This document shows, one piece after another, positions 21,501-30,616 of a stretch of 30,804 bases of DNA. The first letter of the stretch is position 1; each line of letters begins with the position of its first letter. The notes below the pieces were generated by a model. It saw only the letters and a list, made by a program, of their open reading frames with translations, searched no databases and was not told where the DNA came from. Position numbers and translations under genes: made by a program. Location: positions 1 to 30,804 of the forward strand of contig JAYMTF010000744.1 of the NCBI GenBank assembly GCA_036897485.1, in the 5' to 3' direction. This DNA comes from Pelargonium nanum (Eukaryota > Streptophyta > Magnoliopsida > Geraniales > Geraniaceae).

Positions 21501-22144
21501 TATAGCGGGATGGGACGTTGGAGTTGAAGGTAAAATTCCAATACGACTTCTCTTATATTCATATTTCTTTACATAGAAATTGTTATGCTGATTATCATTG
21601 GAAATATTACGTGTATAAGTTGTAACATAAATTTACGTGCTCAAATCCGCAGGCATGCGTGTTGGGGACAAAAGAAGACTCACAATTCCTCCGGCAATGG
21701 GGTATGTAATTTGAAAATTTTCAGAGTCGATGTCTAAATTTGTCAGCTAGAGCTTACAGTTCGGGTTTTGGGCTAGAAACACTTAACCCGCCTCTACCCT
21801 GACACGAATAGGTTCGAGTCCATGTGGGTTTTGAGGTCCCGCATTTTACATAAAATAGCGGAGTTGACCCTATTTGGAGCGGATGCCCGCGGATTTGGAT
21901 CCAAATTGCTCGCTCTAGTCTATTTCATGTGATCTTAACTCACAAAAATACGAATAAAATTTAGTGTATCCTCCGTTCGGGTCCAAATGAATGTATAGGA
22001 TGGAAACATCACTTACATATTTATTTTATACTGAACTGTTTCTACTTTTATTTTTGTTGCAGTTACGGGATCAAAGGTGCAGGTCGGCAGATTCCTCCAA
22101 ATGCGTGGCTCGTGTTTGATGTTGAGTTGATCGATGTTCGTTGA
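15560..22144 (+). CDS. FKBP53: FKBP53-like nucleolar histone chaperone / peptidyl-prolyl isomerase
   Basis: Eleven exons join in frame: 15560-15572, 16766-16839, 18012-18247, 18396-18538, 19038-19398, 20040-20192, 20612-20858, 21318-21405, 21488-21529, 21653-21701 and 22063-22144; about 495 residues. The start MGFWGIEVKPGKP is the hallmark of plant nucleoplasmin-like FKBPs. Order: nucleoplasmin-like domain (about 1-100), long acidic Asp/Glu tracts and Lys-rich tracts with nuclear/nucleolar signal character, then a C-terminal FKBP domain (about 390-495). Active-site residues are present: Tyr in VRYIGKL, IFDSN, FKFRLG, GEVIAGWD, Tyr in MGYG, and LVFDVEL. Arabidopsis FKBP53 is a histone chaperone that represses rDNA; the same role is inferred. 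Exon 6 could instead start at 20031 (AAG|T), adding three residues. Intron 7 is GC-AG. The domain assignments are firm. Confidence 0.93.
15600..16760. repeat. FKBP53 intron 1 tandem array, seven units of about 160 bp
   Basis: The motif CCTGTTTGTTTTGCTAGAAA recurs at 15651, 15816, 15978, 16130, 16279, about 16440 (decayed) and 16605. The motif GTTCGGATTGAAGTGAATAA recurs in the same order at about 15714, 15880, 16041, 16195, 16343, 16504 and 16669. Spacing is 148-166 bases. The array fills nearly the whole first intron, from just after the donor to just before the acceptor. Confidence 0.93.
16832..17300. repeat. FKBP53 intron 2 tandem array containing exon 2 donor copies
   Basis: The motif GATTATTTGAAGATAT occurs at about 16875, 17007, 17135 (changed) and 17259, and GCTTGTAACTCAG at about 16936, 17075 and 17212; the period is about 125-139 bases. 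The first unit starts at the real exon 2 end, TTACTCAG|GTTTGTTCACGAAA, and a later unit reads TAACTCAG GTTTCATCATGAAA. The exon 2 edge and its donor therefore belong to the repeated unit. Confidence 0.85.
18560..18720. repeat. CGGGTT/ACCTGACC-type dispersed repeat in FKBP53 intron 4
   Basis: Intron 4 (18539-19037) holds GCGGGTCTTGGGTC, CGCGGGTTGCCCGAC and AACCTGACCC, the same composition as the hAT-like elements in this window. Ends could not be fixed. The rest of the intron is featureless AT-rich sequence. Confidence 0.45.
19560..19860. repeat. GGACC-rich dispersed repeat in FKBP53 intron 5
   Basis: Intron 5 (19399-20039) contains AACCGGACTGGACC near its left end and GACCAGACCGGTTT near its right end, roughly inverted to each other, with an AT-rich centre. 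It looks like an old non-autonomous element of a family also represented in the receptor kinase intron 1. No target duplication was identified. Confidence 0.45.
20859..21317 (+). other. GC-AG intron of FKBP53 carrying a repeat
   Basis: Exon 7 must end at AGCAAG because exon 8 opens at GTTAGTGTCCGT in phase 0. The donor is therefore AAG|GCAAGT, a GC donor with otherwise perfect consensus, paired with acceptor TTCTCAG. No GT near the junction keeps the frame. The intron also contains a repeat at about 20905-21155 (GACCCGAATCTGCGGG, AACTCGACCCG, CCAACTCTA) related to the hAT-like family. Confidence 0.85.
21748..21917. mobile_element. hAT-like non-autonomous element in FKBP53 intron 10
   Basis: The left end TAGAGCTTACAGTTCGGG and right end CCAAATTGCTCGCTCTA are imperfect inverted repeats; the interior contains AACCCGCCTC, GTGGGTTTTGAGG and GCCCGCGG. 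The ends match the other copies at 8302-8573, 10515-10774 and 23468-23770. No convincing target duplication remains. Confidence 0.65.
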
Positions 22145-22385
22145 GTTCTTGATTTGCTTGAGCTGCCGCGAAAAGAGGTTTTTGAAATTTTGATTCTTTA
22201 ATTACCAGACAAAGGACAGTTCCATTTTTAATTTGTATTGAGTTTGTCACAAATACATAGACCTTTTGAACACCAATATTGTTACAGCTTAATTGAGTTT
22301 TTAATTTTACCGTGGTTTCGTTTTCTGGGCCCGCTTTTTCAACCTGCGACACTAATATCACAAAATAAGCTTGTTTTGGCTTTTG

Positions 22386-22754
22386 TTAATGTTAGGAAAA
22401 ATGTTAAAAATGGGCCATGAACTATTCAGTTCATGTCATTTTGGCCACTGAACTATCAAACGTATCATTTCAGTCCAAAAGATAGGTGAAAGAGCTTTTA
22501 TAGTCCAAACGTTTTTAAAAACCGAGCTCCGTCAGGACATTCCGTCAAAATCACTAACGGAACCGTTAAATTTTCATTAAAAATATATTTTTTTAAAAAT
22601 TCCACGTCATTAATACTTAACGGATTCCGTCAGCATTTTAGCGGAATGTCTTGAAGGCGCTCGTTTTTGGAAATGTTTGGACTATACGGCTCTTTCGCTT
22701 ATCTTTTAGACTGAATAGTTCATAGACCATTTTAGACCCTTTTTCTTAATGTTA
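22386..22754. mobile_element. Mutator-like palindromic MITE, copy 2, exact 9-bp duplication
   Basis: The body at 22395-22745 (351 bases) begins GGAAAAATGTTAAAAATGG, ends TTTTAGACCCTTTTTC and is largely an inverted repeat with AACGTTT and CGTCAGGACATTCCGTCA cores. It is flanked by an exact 9-base duplication, TTAATGTTA, at 22386-22394 and 22746-22754. Nine-base duplications are the signature of Mutator-like elements. It lies between the convergent FKBP53 and enolase genes and is clearly related to 13962-14356. Confidence 0.93.
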
Positions 22755-23309
22755 ACCCAAACAAACTCTTAACTAGTTTTGTATGGTCATGACTTGTGTC
22801 TTAGACATGAATTTAAATAGTTTTTCTTTAAGAACTGAATTTAAATAGTTTAACATACTCAGGTTCAATTTGGGTTAGGGTAGTTCAATAATCGAATTTA
22901 TTTAACCGAATATATTATAAACTGGTTCGTGTCATGTAATCAAGGGATTGTAATTGCTCAAGTGATAAAGTTCATTATGTTTAAAAAGGATAATGAAGTT
23001 CTTATTATAAAATCATTGACCAATACTTTTACTCGGCATAGCCGTAATCTGAAGACCTAAACACAATATGAATATGCGAAGGAAACAAAACTTCATTAAC
23101 GTGCAATATACGGAATCCCATAAAAACTAACATACTTCAGTAATTAACACACATTTCGTCTCTAAATCATAACTGCTCTGCTAGTTTCACAAAATCACCT
23201 ACGTAATCGAAAATTTAGAAGCTTTTAACATATAGTAAAATAGATTGGTCACAGGATGCAGTAGTTTCACAAAGTTACCGTGAAATGCCACTGGATCATC
23301 TTTTTGACT
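22755..23309. other. Intergenic DNA downstream of enolase
   Basis: This is AT-rich 3' flanking DNA of the minus-strand enolase gene. A minus-strand AATAAA (TTTATT on plus, about 22898) is a possible distal polyadenylation signal. No gene is seen. Confidence 0.45.
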
Positions 23310-26293
23310 TTAGTAAGGTTCAACGGGTGCTCTGAACTTGGCTCCAGCATAGATTGCTGCAGCTCCCAGCTCTTCTTCGATCCTCAGAAGCTGTGCATAC
23401 CATTAAAGCCAAATATTCCGTCAAAATGTAGATTTCATAACTATCCTATTCGCATATGAGACACAACTAGGGCGGGAAATTCGGGTTAAAAAAGACCAAA
23501 CCCGTAAGGGACAATGTGAGTTTACTTGACTCAAAAATCAATTGGGTCTTATCTTCTGGGACTCAAAACTGGATAGGTTTGGGTCGGATTCGAGTTTAAA
23601 AGGACTGACCCAAACCAAACCAAGGTGCCAGTCGGTTTACGAGTTTTAAAGAGGAAATGAGGGTTTACTTGATCCAAAAATAGTTGGGTCTATCTTATGT
23701 GACCCAAACCTGGATAAGTTTGGGTCGGGATTCTGGTGCTCATGAGTTTAGGTCCAAATTGCTAGTTCTAGTCGCAACAAACTGATTTTACACATAAAAT
23801 ACTGGACCCAAAATGCATTCAGGTAAGTATGGGTCAGATTTCTGGTGCTCGAGTCCAAATTGCTAGTTCTAGTCAAACAAATTGAATCTTGGTTTACCTG
23901 GTTGTATTTGGCAAGGCGTTCTGATCGGCATGGCGCACCCGTCTTGATCTGGCCCTGTTTTACGAGAAAGGATAAAATGAAATAATGTTAGTGGTGGAAT
24001 TTTGATTTAAAAGTCCACAAGAACAGGTAAATAACCAACTTTTTCCACGATCAAAAACAAAAACAATGGTGATAACTTACTGTTGCCAATCCAACCGAAA
24101 GGTCTGCAATGAAAGTGTCCTCGGTTTCACCGCTGCATTGTTTGAAGAGAAAAGTGTCATTCGGAATCATGGAAAATGTTTGTTGTCAATTATGATTTCC
24201 ATTATGCATAAAAATGACACACGAATGCACGAGATTCACAACATAGTGAGGGTATGGGGAGAACCCATCTATGTACACAGTTTTTAAAAGAGAGACGGTT
24301 TCTACGACTCAAATTAGTGATCTCAAGGTCACAAGCCAGAAACCATAGTTGGCAATTCGGGTTTCGGGTTGAAATTCCCTAACCCGACTCCGCATGAGGT
24401 GCGGATTGCGGGTTTTACACGGAGAATCCGCGGATTAGATTCTCCATGACAAACCCCACCAGAAAATAGTTAATCACCAATCCCACAAAAGTGCAGGTCG
24501 GATTTCAGGTCCAAATTGTTAGCTTCAACCTTATTGTTGCATCAAGGCTCAACTTGTTTTTTTTTATGGATTTATTTGTTGAAACGTACCTCCGATGACT
24601 TGCCATGACACCCCAGCCAGCTTGCTTGGACATCTTCACAGCTTCGATACTTTCAGTTACCGAACCAATTTGATTAACCTAACAAACAACAAAATAATGG
24701 GACTGAGAATTTTACGCAAATAAAATATATAATAAAATTGAATTATCATTTACCTTCAACAGAAGAGCATTGCAACTCTTTTCCTTAATTGCTTTCTCGA
24801 CTCGCTGCAGCAGCCAAAAAGAGAAAACACGAGTTTTAATGTCACGACTCACAAGGCAGGCTGTTCAAGATTCTACAATTACGACTAAAAGTTTTACCTT
24901 TGGGTTTGTGACAAGGAGATCATCACCTACTATCTGCACCTGCTCTCCAATTTCCTCTGTTAACTTGGCATAATGCTCCCAGTCATCCTGATCAAATGGG
25001 TCCTCGATGGAAACAATCGGATAATCGGCCACAAATGACTTGTAGACATTCTTCAAACTGTCGCCAGATATTCTCTCTGATCCATCGTTGTTCTGCAACA
25101 GAGATAAATTTGACGAGTTTCATAATTTGATATTATGAAAGAAAAAAAATAATAATTTGGCAAATCGGATCTCAACACTGACATGAGAAGAAATAAGCGT
25201 GTTTGGGCTAACTAATTTTGTGATAAGTCATGTTTGTGATGAACCCCAAAACACCCGTGCATAATTAATTAACCGGGTTGTGGCACGCCTAACAAACACA
25301 CTTAAGAGGTTATAATTGTAAACTAATATAGAAAACCTTGCTAGATAATTAAACGTGTTAGGGAATGTCGTGCCAAGCGCATTTGGGAGTGTCATGCGAA
25401 ACATGTTCGTCTTGTCGTGCAGAGCATGTAGTGTGAACCCAGCATCTCGGCCCATTTAGTTAAATGTGTAGTGTTGTCAACCTGGCCCATTTAGTTAAAT
25501 GTGTAGTGTTCATAAACATGACATGTCAACCCGGCCCATTTAGTTAAATGTGTCGAGATCATGTTAATGATTTAACACTGAAAGGAAAAAAAAAAAAGAG
25601 GTAGAGAAGTTCGAAGTACCTCTTCCTTGAAGTTCAAGTCGTAAGTCTTATCCTTGTTGTCATAGAACTCAGAAGCAGCAACATCCATTCCAATCACAAC
25701 CTGTTAATAAGTCAAGATGTAAGCAAAGTTTAACACATCAATAACAAAAATTCAACATGTAATCGAATAGATGAGCACAAAGCACTCTTTGTTTATATAG
25801 AATCCATGGACGAAACAAGTCACCTTTCCAGTATATCCAGCTTTTGCTATAGCTGTCTTGAGCAGTTCCAGACCCTCTTTATTTTCCTGCAAATTTAGCA
25901 TAATTTACATATTACAAGGAAGTTATGTGGAGTATATGGTTAAAAAAAGGGATAGATTTTAATAATAATGAGTTGAAAATAATTGCAAAGCAGTTATATA
26001 CCTGGATGTTAGGAGCAAATCCACCTTCATCACCAACATTGGTGGCATCTTGCCCGTACTTCTTTTTAATCACAGCCTGCAATAATCAAGTCAACAGCCA
26101 TAAAGAAATGTGAGATTCACTGTGAAGCTGGCAATTTGGACAATTCAGACCCGCAATCTTGCGAATTCGAGTTGCATAAAATAGACCCGATTGATTTTCG
26201 GGTTAGGTTTGTCATTGAGAAATTGCGGATCGGGTAAGGCATACCCATACTCACCCACACATTTTTATGTGCAACCCAACCCAAAACCCAAAT

Positions 26294-26357
<64 letters not shown>

Positions 26358-28908
26358 AGCAAGAGATTAATAAAAAGTAACCTTCAAGTGATGATACACC
26401 TCCACGCCCATTTTCATGGCTTCCTTGAAAGAAGATGCGCCAACAGGGAGAATCATAAATTCCTATACATAAGTTTGATAGTTAAGGTAAGAGCTTCAAT
26501 TGTGAAAATCGAAAAATAAATTCACCGCTCATAAGAGTTCTAAGGAGTATATTACCTGCATGGCCAGTTTATTGCCGGCATGGGAACCTCCATTGATGAC
26601 ATTGAATGCAGGCACAGGCAAGACCAAGGTTTTGTTGCCAGCAAGATTGGCAATGTGCTGCAAATATCAAGACATGACTATAGTTAATCACATAATAAGA
26701 TTAAGCTAAATAACGCAAAACTTGCTGAGCATATATACGGATGTACCTTGTAAAGAGGGATTTTCTTCACAGTAGCTCCTGCTTTGCAAACAGCAAGCGA
26801 CACTGCCAGTATAGCATTGGCTCCGAGCTGGAAAAATATAAATGAAGGGCAAAACTGTTAGCCAAATTTCACAAGGCCTATTATTAAGGAGACCAGAAAA
26901 AAGGTTCTAGAATACCTTTTGTTTACACCATCCCCATTCATTAACTGTTCCATCTAGTTGCTGCACCATGAAATTGTCGAGTTTGGTTTGCTCTGTTGGA
27001 TCCTGCATGTGTACAACATATACAAACGTATTAGCAATTGCTCACTACACAATCTTCGGAAAATATAGAACATAAACCAATGAGAGCATGATAATACCTT
27101 GCCAATCAAAGCAGGTCCAATTATCGCATTGACATTGTCAACAGCCTGGATCATCAGAATAAAATAATAACTGTGATTAATATGGCGATACACATTAAGG
27201 TGGCATTTGGATGAAAACTTAAATGATCGGAATGGGACACAGACTCATTCCAAATACATTTTCATGACCAAATAGTTATAATCCAAACATGAAGAAAAAT
27301 TCTAATCCAAACGCTATTCAATAGCCTGTCATAAGGAACTGACAATAACACACAATTCTTACACAATATTGACTAACTCGAAAACTATCATTTCAGACAA
27401 TGAAATGCACTAATTACATACCTTGAGAACACCTTTCCCCAAGTAATCTGATCCTCCATCTCTCAATTCAAGAGCTTCATAGACACCTATACACAAACCA
27501 AACAAAATTAAGCTCTGAATCCGGTTTTCATTCACATACACATACACCACACATAGTCTAAGCGAAATACCAAATGAAAATCCTCAAAACAAAAAGATGT
27601 TTCACCTGTAGAAGCACCGCTGGGAACAGCAGCCCTAGCCAAAGTGCCATCAGAAAGTACCACATCAACCTGAAACCCAATCATATATAAATATGCATTT
27701 AGAGAGTTTCAACTCACAACCAAAAGCCTCGTTAGTTTCCAGGGAAAATGACCCTAAAAACAACATTACAGTAATTTCTCTCACCATTAACAGCAATCCA
27801 GTTCGAAATTATTATACTACAGAAAATGTATTACGACACCATTTCAAGTCACAACACCAAAACCACCGTTTACTTACCACTTAAGCAACATGGAAACACA
27901 ATATGACAGAATTTATAGCATCAAGAACACTCTTAATCAGTTCCAAACTCGGCTTATAAACTACCACATCAACTTGAAACGCAATCGAATCCAAATATGC
28001 ATACAGACACCATTTCAACTTACAACTTTTCTCGCATCACGATCACTCTAGGCCAGTTCCAAACTCAACTATAGACTACAGGATTCGTGAAAGTTAAAAT
28101 TATAAAACGTCTTCAAAATCAAAGAAAAATTAAAACTATATTCTCTTAATTCATTCCGTAAATTTTCTCAGCAACCAAACAGATTAAGTCAAAATAAAAC
28201 ACACACATTATTCATGTAATCCGAAGCAACACCGCTAAGTACTGAATCAGAAATCTGAGAGAAACAGCATATAAACTAAGAACACTAAAAACAGAACTCC
28301 GGTAGAACAACCAGACAGAGCAATTACGAATTCAACAACACAATGCTCATAAAAATCCGAAGCGCGACTAGTAACTGAATTGGAAATCTCAAGGAAAAGG
28401 CATAAAAACGAAGTATACCGGAAACGAACTCCTGTAATTTCTTTTTAGCTACTAAACAGATCACACGTAGATTTAAATACAAATCGTTCGTGATAATCCG
28501 AAGCACAACTAGAAACTAAATCAGATATCTGAAAGAAAACGCATAAAAACGAACAAAATCGCAAACCGAACTTCTTACAATTTCTAATCAACCAAACAGA
28601 TCACACAAAAATTTACAAACACACATTTTAAGAAAATACGAAGCAAAACTAGCAACTGAACAAGAAATCTGAACGAAAAATGCATAAAAACGAATAAAAT
28701 TAGCAACGAACTCCTGTGATTTTTCTATGCTACCAAACAGAGCACACAAAACAGAGCCCACAAATTAAAGCAAAACAAGCAAATGAGTCAAAAATCTGAA
28801 AGTAACATCACAGAAACGATCAAAATCGGAAACCGAACTCACTTCAACGGTAGGATTTCCACGGCTGTCGAAGATCTGGCGAGCCTTGACGGACTTGATC
28901 GTTGCCAT
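23310..28908 (-). CDS. ENO2: Enolase (2-phosphoglycerate dehydratase), cytosolic/nuclear LOS2-type
   Basis: Seventeen minus-strand exons join exactly in frame: 28843-28908, 27606-27669, 27422-27486, 27098-27145, 26916-27002, 26747-26827, 26556-26657, 26382-26462, 26002-26076, 25824-25886, 25620-25700, 24898-25092, 24754-24804, 24590-24678, 24081-24132, 23898-23954 and 23310-23390. All are GT-AG; the product is 445 residues, the normal plant length. It catalyses 2-phosphoglycerate to phosphoenolpyruvate in glycolysis. Diagnostic motifs: [20 protein letters not shown] start, SGASTG loop, [20 protein letters not shown], the enolase signature [23 protein letters not shown] and a C-terminal FRAPVEPY. 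No plastid transit peptide, so cytosolic. In Arabidopsis LOS2 also yields the repressor MBP-1 from an internal AUG; here Met93 (FMVQQLDG) is the second Met. ENO2 rather than another cytosolic paralogue is likely but unproven. Confidence 0.98.
23460..23778. mobile_element. hAT-like non-autonomous element in enolase intron 16
   Basis: The body at 23468-23770 starts TAGGGCGGGAAATTCGGG and ends CCAAATTGCTAGTTCTA. Flanks GACACAAC (23460-23467) and GTCGCAAC (23771-23778) match at 6 of 8, fitting a hAT target duplication. The interior has repeated GGGTC and GACCCAAAC blocks. Confidence 0.75.
23790..23871. repeat. Extra copy of the hAT-like right end
   Basis: Directly after the element above, TATGGGTCAGATTTCTGGTG followed by GAGTCCAAATTGCTAGTTCTA repeats its right-hand end (TTTGGGTCGGGATTCTGGTG, then GGTCCAAATTGCTAGTTCTA). 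This is a tandem duplication of the terminal about 80 bases, followed by GTCAAACA, close to the first copy's GTCGCAAC. Confidence 0.8.
24346..24527. mobile_element. hAT-like element in enolase intron 14
   Basis: The left end TAGTTGGCAATTCGGG and right end CCAAATTGTTAGCTTCA are inverted and enclose CGGGTTGAAATTCC, AACCCGACTCC and GGATTGCGGG blocks. It is the same family as the copies listed above. Target duplication is not clear. Confidence 0.65.
25194..25304. mobile_element. Short inverted-repeat element, second copy
   Basis: TAAGCGTGTTTGGGCTAAC at the left and GCCTAACAAACACACTTA at the right are inverted and match the family of 12417-12549. It lies in enolase intron 11 (25093-25619). Confidence 0.65.
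25447..25555. repeat. Three copies of a GGCCCATTTAGTTAAATGTGT unit
   Basis: CGGCCCATTTAGTTAAATGT and its variants begin near 25448, 25483 and 25532, each followed by GTAGTGTT or GTCGAGAT and separated by GTCAACC-type linkers. This is a short irregular tandem repeat inside enolase intron 11 and probably a remnant of a larger dispersed repeat. Confidence 0.85.
26125..26290. repeat. hAT-like repeat remnant in enolase intron 8
   Basis: GAAGCTGGCAATTTGGAC at the left resembles the hAT-like left ends, followed by GACCCGCAATC, GATCGGGTAAGG and AACCCAACCCAAAACCC. The right end has been replaced by or merged with the adjoining microsatellite. Confidence 0.55.
26297..26350. repeat. Compound microsatellite (CT)15(AT)12
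   Basis: Uninterrupted CT repeats at 26297-26326 continue as AT repeats to about 26350, inside enolase intron 8, about 30 bases from the end of exon 8 (26382). On the minus strand this lies just downstream of the donor. Confidence 0.95.
27195..27330. repeat. Dispersed AT-rich repeat in enolase intron 3
   Basis: AAGGTGGCATTTGGATG, CATTTTCATGACC, ATAATCCAAACATGAAG and TAATCCAAACGC match fragments at 6550-6790 and 12825-12955. This looks like a third dispersed family of the window. The ends are roughly inverted (GGCATTTGGAT versus ATCCAAACGC-like). Confidence 0.55.
27658..28090. repeat. Duplicated exon 2 acceptor region in enolase intron 1
   Basis: Plus-strand TACCACATCAACCTGAAAC at 27658-27676 spans the exon 2 acceptor. 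It recurs at 27962-27980 as TACCACATCAACTTGAAAC. Similarity continues into the intron (ATATGCAT, then TTTCAACT). GACACCATTTCAA (about 27835 and 28006) and CAGTTCCAAACTC (about 27938 and 28053) are also duplicated. In the second copy the acceptor CAG reads CAA. Confidence 0.85.
28160..28842. repeat. Enolase intron 1 tandem array, five units of about 130-142 bp
   Basis: Read on the minus strand, units begin GAGTTCGGTTTCCGATTTTG (at the donor), GAGTTCGTTGCTAATTTTAT, AAGTTCGGTTTGCGATTTTG, GAGTTCGTTTCCGG and GAGTTCTGTTTTTAG. Plus-strand anchors lie at about 28835, 28708, 28568, 28426 and 28294. Four of the five also carry a TTCAG or CTCAG followed by AT; the fourth has TTGAG. On the plus strand the motif CCAAACAGA recurs with the same period. 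Confidence 0.9.
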
Positions 28909-28994
28909 TGTAGTTCAGTTCGATTCTTAGTTCTTACTCGAGAGTGTTTGTTTCTCGGGAAAATGATGGAAAAAGTTGATACCGGAGAGGCTCT

Positions 28995-29002
28995 TATTTA
29001 TA
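28995..29002 (-). promoter_or_regulatory. Enolase TATA box
   Basis: TATAAATA on the minus strand lies 87 bases upstream of the start codon, which would give a short leader of roughly 55-60 bases. It is the best TATA match in this promoter. Confidence 0.7.
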
Positions 29003-30438
29003 CTGACAGTGGAGGGACCTACGGCGAGCGTTTCATGTTTTAATCACAGCCGTTGAATGCTGTGATGATGTGTGGATCATATGGACGGTCTAGATGGTTT
29101 CTTGGGCACCAAGTGCGAATATGCTAAGAAATGCGAAACTATTGGTGTCGTGTCCAAGAAGATTGAAAATGTGTATAAACTTAATGGGCCGAGGCCATAA
29201 TCATTACTGATCCGACTCAATAATATTACAATCGGGCCAAGAGATAATTTGGATTTCAGATTAAATTTGTTCGGATTTGAATTAATAAAAAGTGAAAGAT
29301 TTTCAAATAAATTTTAAGTTGAATTAGATTTCGGTCGTCCGCAAATTCAAATTATCAGCTCTACGGGTAGGTAACTAATGACCCGATAACATGAGAGTGT
29401 GTTTGGACCGAGTGGGGTTGCTCGAGCTCGACCCTAGAGCGTTAGATATTACTATTTGAACTCAATAATTTTCTATCGGGGCGGATAAACAAACCAACCC
29501 GAACCTATACGCATTGCACATAAAAAATGAAAAGGCTCGATTCGAAACCCAAATTGTTATTACGTAGCATGCAACATAGATTGTAGTTAGTGGACTAGAT
29601 CTAGCAATCGGGTCAAAATCTCACCAAGTGACGAGACATGTTTAAAAAAAGATCTTTCATAACGCTTTGCAAAAATTGAATACAGGTATTTTAGATAATC
29701 CTCTCGTCTTTCTTTCCAAAAGGGAAACTTGACGAAAAATTCGCGCATCGTTTGGACTAAACTAGCACGTTTGAATAACCTATGGACTAAATTGGCTCGT
29801 TTGATAGTTCATGGACGAAAATGACACGTTCTGAATAGTTCAGGGACTAAATTGGTACTTTTTCCTTTACCTTAATATATTAATTTATGTAATTTGTTTT
29901 AAATAATAATTATTTTGTATTATTACCTTATAAAATTAATACATTTATAATGAAAAGTATAATTTATGTAAATGTTAGTTTAAAGAAATTTTTACTAACC
30001 CAATATAAAGAAATAATTAGTGATTTTTTTTAAAAAAAATGTCTTCAAAATCAAAATCTCACGCGTTCTTATTTTGTAACTTTTTATCGACTCTATCATT
30101 TGTTACAGGTGACAACATTTTAGGATTGACAAAAAACCTTTGAGGCCCGTTATGTTAAATGCTGGGACCAAACCGACAGAACAGTGGTTTGATAAACATG
30201 TAAGACACTTTCTTTGCTCGAAACTGTTTTGCCATGCCTAGTTAAGTGTGATTAGTCAATACATTAATTTCCATGTCTATTCGATTAAGAGCCAACAATT
30301 TGGATTTAGAATCATAACTCAAACCGTCTCAAAAAATATTCGGGTTGTGGAATAAATTTTGAGTTTTACGTGTAAAATTCGGTTCATGTTGGTTCTCGAT
30401 CGAATTCATGTAGCCGGTTCAAATTGCCACTTTAAATA
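29003..30438. other. Intergenic region with repeat remnants
   Basis: No gene is seen. About 29240-29362 has hAT-like ends (AGAGATAATTTGGATTT and AAATTATCAGCTCT). About 29400-29570 holds AACCCGAACC-type fragments. About 29745-29865 is a one-ended Mutator-like remnant ending ATTGGTACTTTTTCC. About 30290-30430 again has ACAATTTGGATTT and GTTCAAATTGCCAC. Confidence 0.6.
29745..29865. mobile_element. Partial Mutator-like element end with sub-repeats
   Basis: TTTGATAGTTCATGGACGAA, AATGACACGTT and GAATAGTTCAGGGAC match the right arms of 13962-14356 and 22395-22745. The short module ATGGACTAAATTGGCTCGTT is present in three diverged tandem copies. No left arm was found, so it is a truncated copy or solo end. 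Confidence 0.65.
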
Positions 30439-30546
30439 TGGGCCTTGTCTATACAAGCCCATTTGCAGTGATTTAAAATTGGCCCATTTAGGTTTTGGGC
30501 TCTAAATTGGATACTATTTGTACACAGAATTAGGGTTTAGGGTTTT
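30439..30546 (+). promoter_or_regulatory. Site II and telo-box promoter of a gene continuing beyond the window
   Basis: TGGGCC/T motifs or their complements lie at 30439-30444, 30456-30461, 30481-30486 and 30496-30501, followed by adjacent telo-boxes AGGGTTT (30532-30538) and AGGGTTTT (30539-30546). This arrangement in plants precedes the start of ribosomal-protein and other growth genes. The layout matches the FKBP53 promoter. Confidence 0.75.
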
Positions 30547-30616
30547 GGTGAAATTGATTTCTCAATCTCTCTCTCCGATTTTCAGTTTACGCAGTTGTCT
30601 CCTTCCTGTAAACCAG
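30547..30616 (+). other. Probable 5' UTR exon of the right-edge gene
   Basis: Pyrimidine-rich CTCAATCTCTCTCTCCGATT follows the telo-boxes, and AAACCAG|GTACTTCG at 30616/30617 is a good donor. The following T-rich sequence with TGTGATTTACAG (AG at 30731-30732) looks like a leader intron. No coding sequence is recognisable before the window ends, so the product is unknown. Confidence 0.5.
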
